Of a stretch of DNA of 64,000 nt, positions 61,756 through 64,000 are shown piece by piece. This DNA comes from Candidatus Bathyarchaeota archaeon A05DMB-2 (GTDB lineage: Archaea; Thermoproteota; Bathyarchaeia; Bathyarchaeales; Bathycorpusculaceae), in contig JAAKEZ010000002.1 of the NCBI GenBank assembly GCA_018475625.1, positions 124,001 through 188,000 of the forward strand, given 5' to 3'. Both the position numbers and the translations under genes were made by a program. The notes beneath the pieces were generated by a model, which was given only the letters and a program-made list of their open reading frames with translations, did not search any database and had not been told where the DNA came from. Numbering within the stretch: the stretch's first letter is position 1; every line of letters starts with the position of its first letter.

Positions 61756-62647
61756 TTGATTTATTGGCTTATTGAGAGATTGGAACAGCTAAATGAAGCG
61801 TTAGTGAAACGGGGATTAATTCTGCTTGATTTAGACTTAGTCGCAAGCTGGTCAAGAGAGCTAAAGGCAATAAACGCAGGCAAGGAAGAAGCAAGATACC
61901 GCTATCTAAAATCATTCATCAAACTCTTAGCCGTCGTACATGCCTACATTCTACTATATCGGCATATGGAAAGCTTCATGCGCGGGCTAAACCAGCACGT
62001 TGACGGACTCAAAACACCTGACTACACAACTATCTGGTGGCGAATCGCAAACATGAAGGTTGATTTGGCATCCACCGTTAACCTATACAAGAATGTAACC
62101 ATCGCTGTGGACTCAAGCGGCATAAAGTTCTCTAACCAAGGCGAATGGATACATAGAAAGTGGAGAGTTCAATGGGGCTTCATCAAGGTGCATATTGTTG
62201 TTGACATGAAAACCAAGCAGGTCCTTGCAATCGAAGTTACCAAGGAGGATGTTGGCGACGGCAAAATGTTTGGTTGACTGCTGAAGAATTCAGCTAACGT
62301 AGCGAATGTTAAACGTGTTATCGGCGACGGCGCGTACGATTCTAACAGTAACTTTCTTAGAGCTAGCAGAATGGGTGTTGATGCGTTGATTAGGGTTCGT
62401 AAGAACTCTTCTTTGAAGTCGCGTAAATGTAATCCTCGCAGGCTTGCAGTTTTGGAGCAGCTTGGCAAATGATGGTTGGAGGAAAGAGAGCGGTTATGGT
62501 TACCGTTGGATGGTTAAGTCAGCGTTTTCATGTCTTAAGCAGACGTTTGGAGAGTTTATCTGCGCAGTGAAGTGGCCATACATCGTTAAGGAGCTATTGC
62601 TAAAGGCTTCGATTTACAATCTTTTCATGAAAATTAACCTAAACTGA
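61756..62647 (+). pseudogene. IS5-type DDE transposase, decayed
   Basis: Fragments of one transposase: 173 aa (MIYWLIERLEQLNEALV start; VTIAVDSSGIKFSNQGEW holds the first Asp) run to an in-frame TGA at 62275. The same frame continues with IGDGAYDSNSNFLRASRMG (second Asp), then stops again near 62470. A shifted frame resumes with GWRKESGYGYRWMVKSAFSCLKQTFGEF (Glu region) and ends at 62647. The total of about 295 codons equals a full IS5-family enzyme. No clear terminal inverted repeats were found. It is inactive as written. Confidence 0.85.
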
Positions 62648-62776
62648 CCGCTAAATTAGAAAGCAGAAGAGAACCTGCTCAAAATCTACTCAAAGATAAG
62701 CGCAGTTATGCCTAGAAAACTATATAATGGAATCATTGGTTATAGACCTTCAGTCAAGATGGGGAGAGCAGCATCA

Positions 62777-64000
62777 ATGAAGATTACCTTGGTTAATCCT
62801 CCATACCCAAGTAACGCGCACTCACACCCGCCCTTCATTCCCTTAGGAATCGCCTATTTGGGAGCGGTCTGTGAAAAAGCTGGCCACGAAGTCACAGTTA
62901 TAGATTGCCAGGCGGAGAGGCTCAGTTTTGACGCTTTCCGCAAGCGAGTAGCCCAAACAAACGCGGAAGTTGTCGGCATGACTTCCACAACCCTCACGTA
63001 CAAGTCAGCTTTGGAGAACGCTCGCATAGCCAAAGAGGAACTCCCAAACTGCACCACTGTTCTGGGCGGGTGCCACGCCACTTTCTGGGATGAAAACGCC
63101 CTCAACGAGTGCCCCAGCCTAGATATCATCGTGAGGAGAGAAGGCGAAATAACCTTCATCGAGCTGTTGGAAAAACTGAAAAGCAAGAGCAGCCTCAACG
63201 GCGTCTTAGGAGTGACCTTCCGAAACAGGGACGGCGGAATAACCCGAAACGAGGATCGCCCGTTCATCGAGAATCTGGATGACCTGCCCTTTCCGGCGCA
63301 TCACCTGTTGCCTTTAAGCTCTTTTCACGTTGTGGGGAAAACGATTTTCCCGTTAACAACCAGCCGCGGCTGCGTCTACTGGTGCGAGTTCTGTACTGCC
63401 GTCAGGATGTTCGGCAGAAGATACCGTATGCGAAGCGCCAAAAACGTGGTTGACGAGATTGAAATGATATACAAGAAGTACGGGCAGGACCAGTTCACTT
63501 TCTACGACGACGCGTTCACGGTTGACCGACAGCGAGTCGTGGACATATGCAATGAGATTCATCGACGGAACCTGCCGATACATTGGGACTGCGAAACCCG
63601 CGTGGACATGGTCGACAGGGACCTGCTACAGAAAATGCATGACGCCGGCTGCATAGCCGTCTGGTTCGGCGTGGAATCCGGCTCACAGAACGTGCTGGAA
63701 AAGATGCAGAAGAAGATTAAGCTTGACCAAACAAAACTCGCGTTTAAAACAGCACGCGAAATAGGCTTAATGACGGTGGCAAGCGTGGTCTTGGGCTTTC
63801 CAGGAGAGACTGAGGAGACAGCTTGGGAAACCATAAACTTCGTCAAGGAGTTGGATCCTGACGACATCGGCTTCTACATCGCCACACCTTACCCGGGAAC
63901 ACCTATGTACGATTTGGTTAAGTCAAAGGGCTGGCTGAAAGTCACGGATTTCAACAGGTACGACACGGCAACGCCTACTTTTGAAACACCCCAATTAAGC
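62777..64000 (+). CDS. B12-binding-domain radical SAM protein (truncated by window end)
   Basis: The frame is open from the ATG at 62777 to the window end. The cobalamin-binding domain (TLVNPPYPSNAHSHPPFIPL, IAYLGAVCEKAGHEVTVID) is followed by the radical SAM motif SRGCVYWCEFCTAVRMFG (CxxxCxxC), VWFGVESGSQNVLEKM and VLGFPGETEETAWETI. It is the same architecture as the gene at 60127-61488, on the opposite strand, and may be a paralogue. An in-frame ATG at 62759 is less well placed. The C-terminus lies beyond 64000. Confidence 0.9.
   Translation, partial: MKITLVNPPYPSNAHSHPPFIPLGIAYLGAVCEKAGHEVTVIDCQAERLSFDAFRKRVAQTNAEVVGMTSTTLTYKSALENARIAKEELPNCTTVLGGCHATFWDENALNECPSLDIIVRREGEITFIELLEKLKSKSSLNGVLGVTFRNRDGGITRNEDRPFIENLDDLPFPAHHLLPLSSFHVVGKTIFPLTTSRGCVYWCEFCTAVRMFGRRYRMRSAKNVVDEIEMIYKKYGQDQFTFYDDAFTVDRQRVVDICNEIHRRNLPIHWDCETRVDMVDRDLLQKMHDAGCIAVWFGVESGSQNVLEKMQKKIKLDQTKLAFKTAREIGLMTVASVVLGFPGETEETAWETINFVKELDPDDIGFYIATPYPGTPMYDLVKSKGWLKVTDFNRYDTATPTFETPQLS

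Noticed and set aside
62275-62277. In-frame TGA in the transposase as selenocysteine
   Set aside because: Another frame break follows and no SECIS-like structure or selenoprotein context was seen; ordinary decay explains it.
1-64000. CRISPR arrays
   Set aside because: No regularly spaced direct repeats of 25-40 nt and no cas genes were seen.

Overview
This window reads as an archaeal chromosome. It carries archaeal or archaeo-eukaryotic versions of core genes: Trm56, MBF1, NAC, a threonyl-tRNA synthetase with the archaeal editing domain, an archaeal-type ProRS, CDC48/VAT, Pth2, TruD, archaeal NadM, Trm112, Tma20 and myo-inositol-phosphate synthase. A formylmethanofuran formyltransferase (Ftr) points to tetrahydromethanopterin C1 chemistry. 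Together with a mid-range GC content this suggests a TACK-type lineage such as Bathyarchaeia; that assignment is inference, since no 16S or ribosomal-protein marker lies in the window.

Layout. 1-8.7 kb: tRNA modification, HflX, MBF1, a TGT/ArcS-type PUA protein, NAC, a PfkB kinase, ThrRS and two aminotransferases. 8.9-17 kb: an aldehyde:ferredoxin oxidoreductase, ProRS, a GT39 membrane protein, Ino1, and a GcvH/CoA-disulfide-reductase-like pair. 17.2-17.8 kb: a VapBC locus whose toxin is destroyed by several frameshifts. 18.0-28.5 kb: a large purine cluster, purF-purD-HAD-ftr-pfkB converging on purM-purS-purL-purQ. 28.7 kb: tRNA-Gly(CCC). 29.3-34.4 kb: Trm112 and an amino-sugar nucleotide cluster (NDP-sugar pyrophosphorylase, GlmM, a degenerate nucleotide-sugar dehydrogenase, a Gfo/Idh dehydrogenase). 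34.8-42.7 kb: a VTT membrane protein, Tma20, CDC48, a geranylgeranyl-reductase-type flavoprotein, Pth2, TruD and NadM.

42.9-50.3 kb is a probable integrated element. A tyrosine integrase sits next to an intron-containing elongator tRNA-Met gene, and the first 14 nt of that tRNA are repeated directly at 50.25 kb. The cargo is a tautomerase-like protein, an orphan type I restriction HsdR with very skewed codon use, a YgjP-type metalloprotease, and an AAA/DUF4143 ATPase behind a perfect inverted-repeat operator. From 50.3 to 51.4 kb the DNA is gene-poor with small Cys-rich proteins. 51.4-64 kb holds rpiA, a membrane-anchored coiled-coil protein, radical SAM/SPASM plus DUF362, a glycosyltransferase cluster, a CobD-like aminotransferase, two B12-binding radical SAM proteins (the second runs off the end) and a decayed IS5-type transposase between them.

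Two biosynthetic genes have obvious N-termini that lie beyond any ATG/GTG/TTG: purF, for which ATA is the best start, and the sugar pyrophosphorylase, which needs CTG. A TATA box followed by a G-rich tract recurs at seven intergenic sites; at three of them the same nonamer lies nearby.
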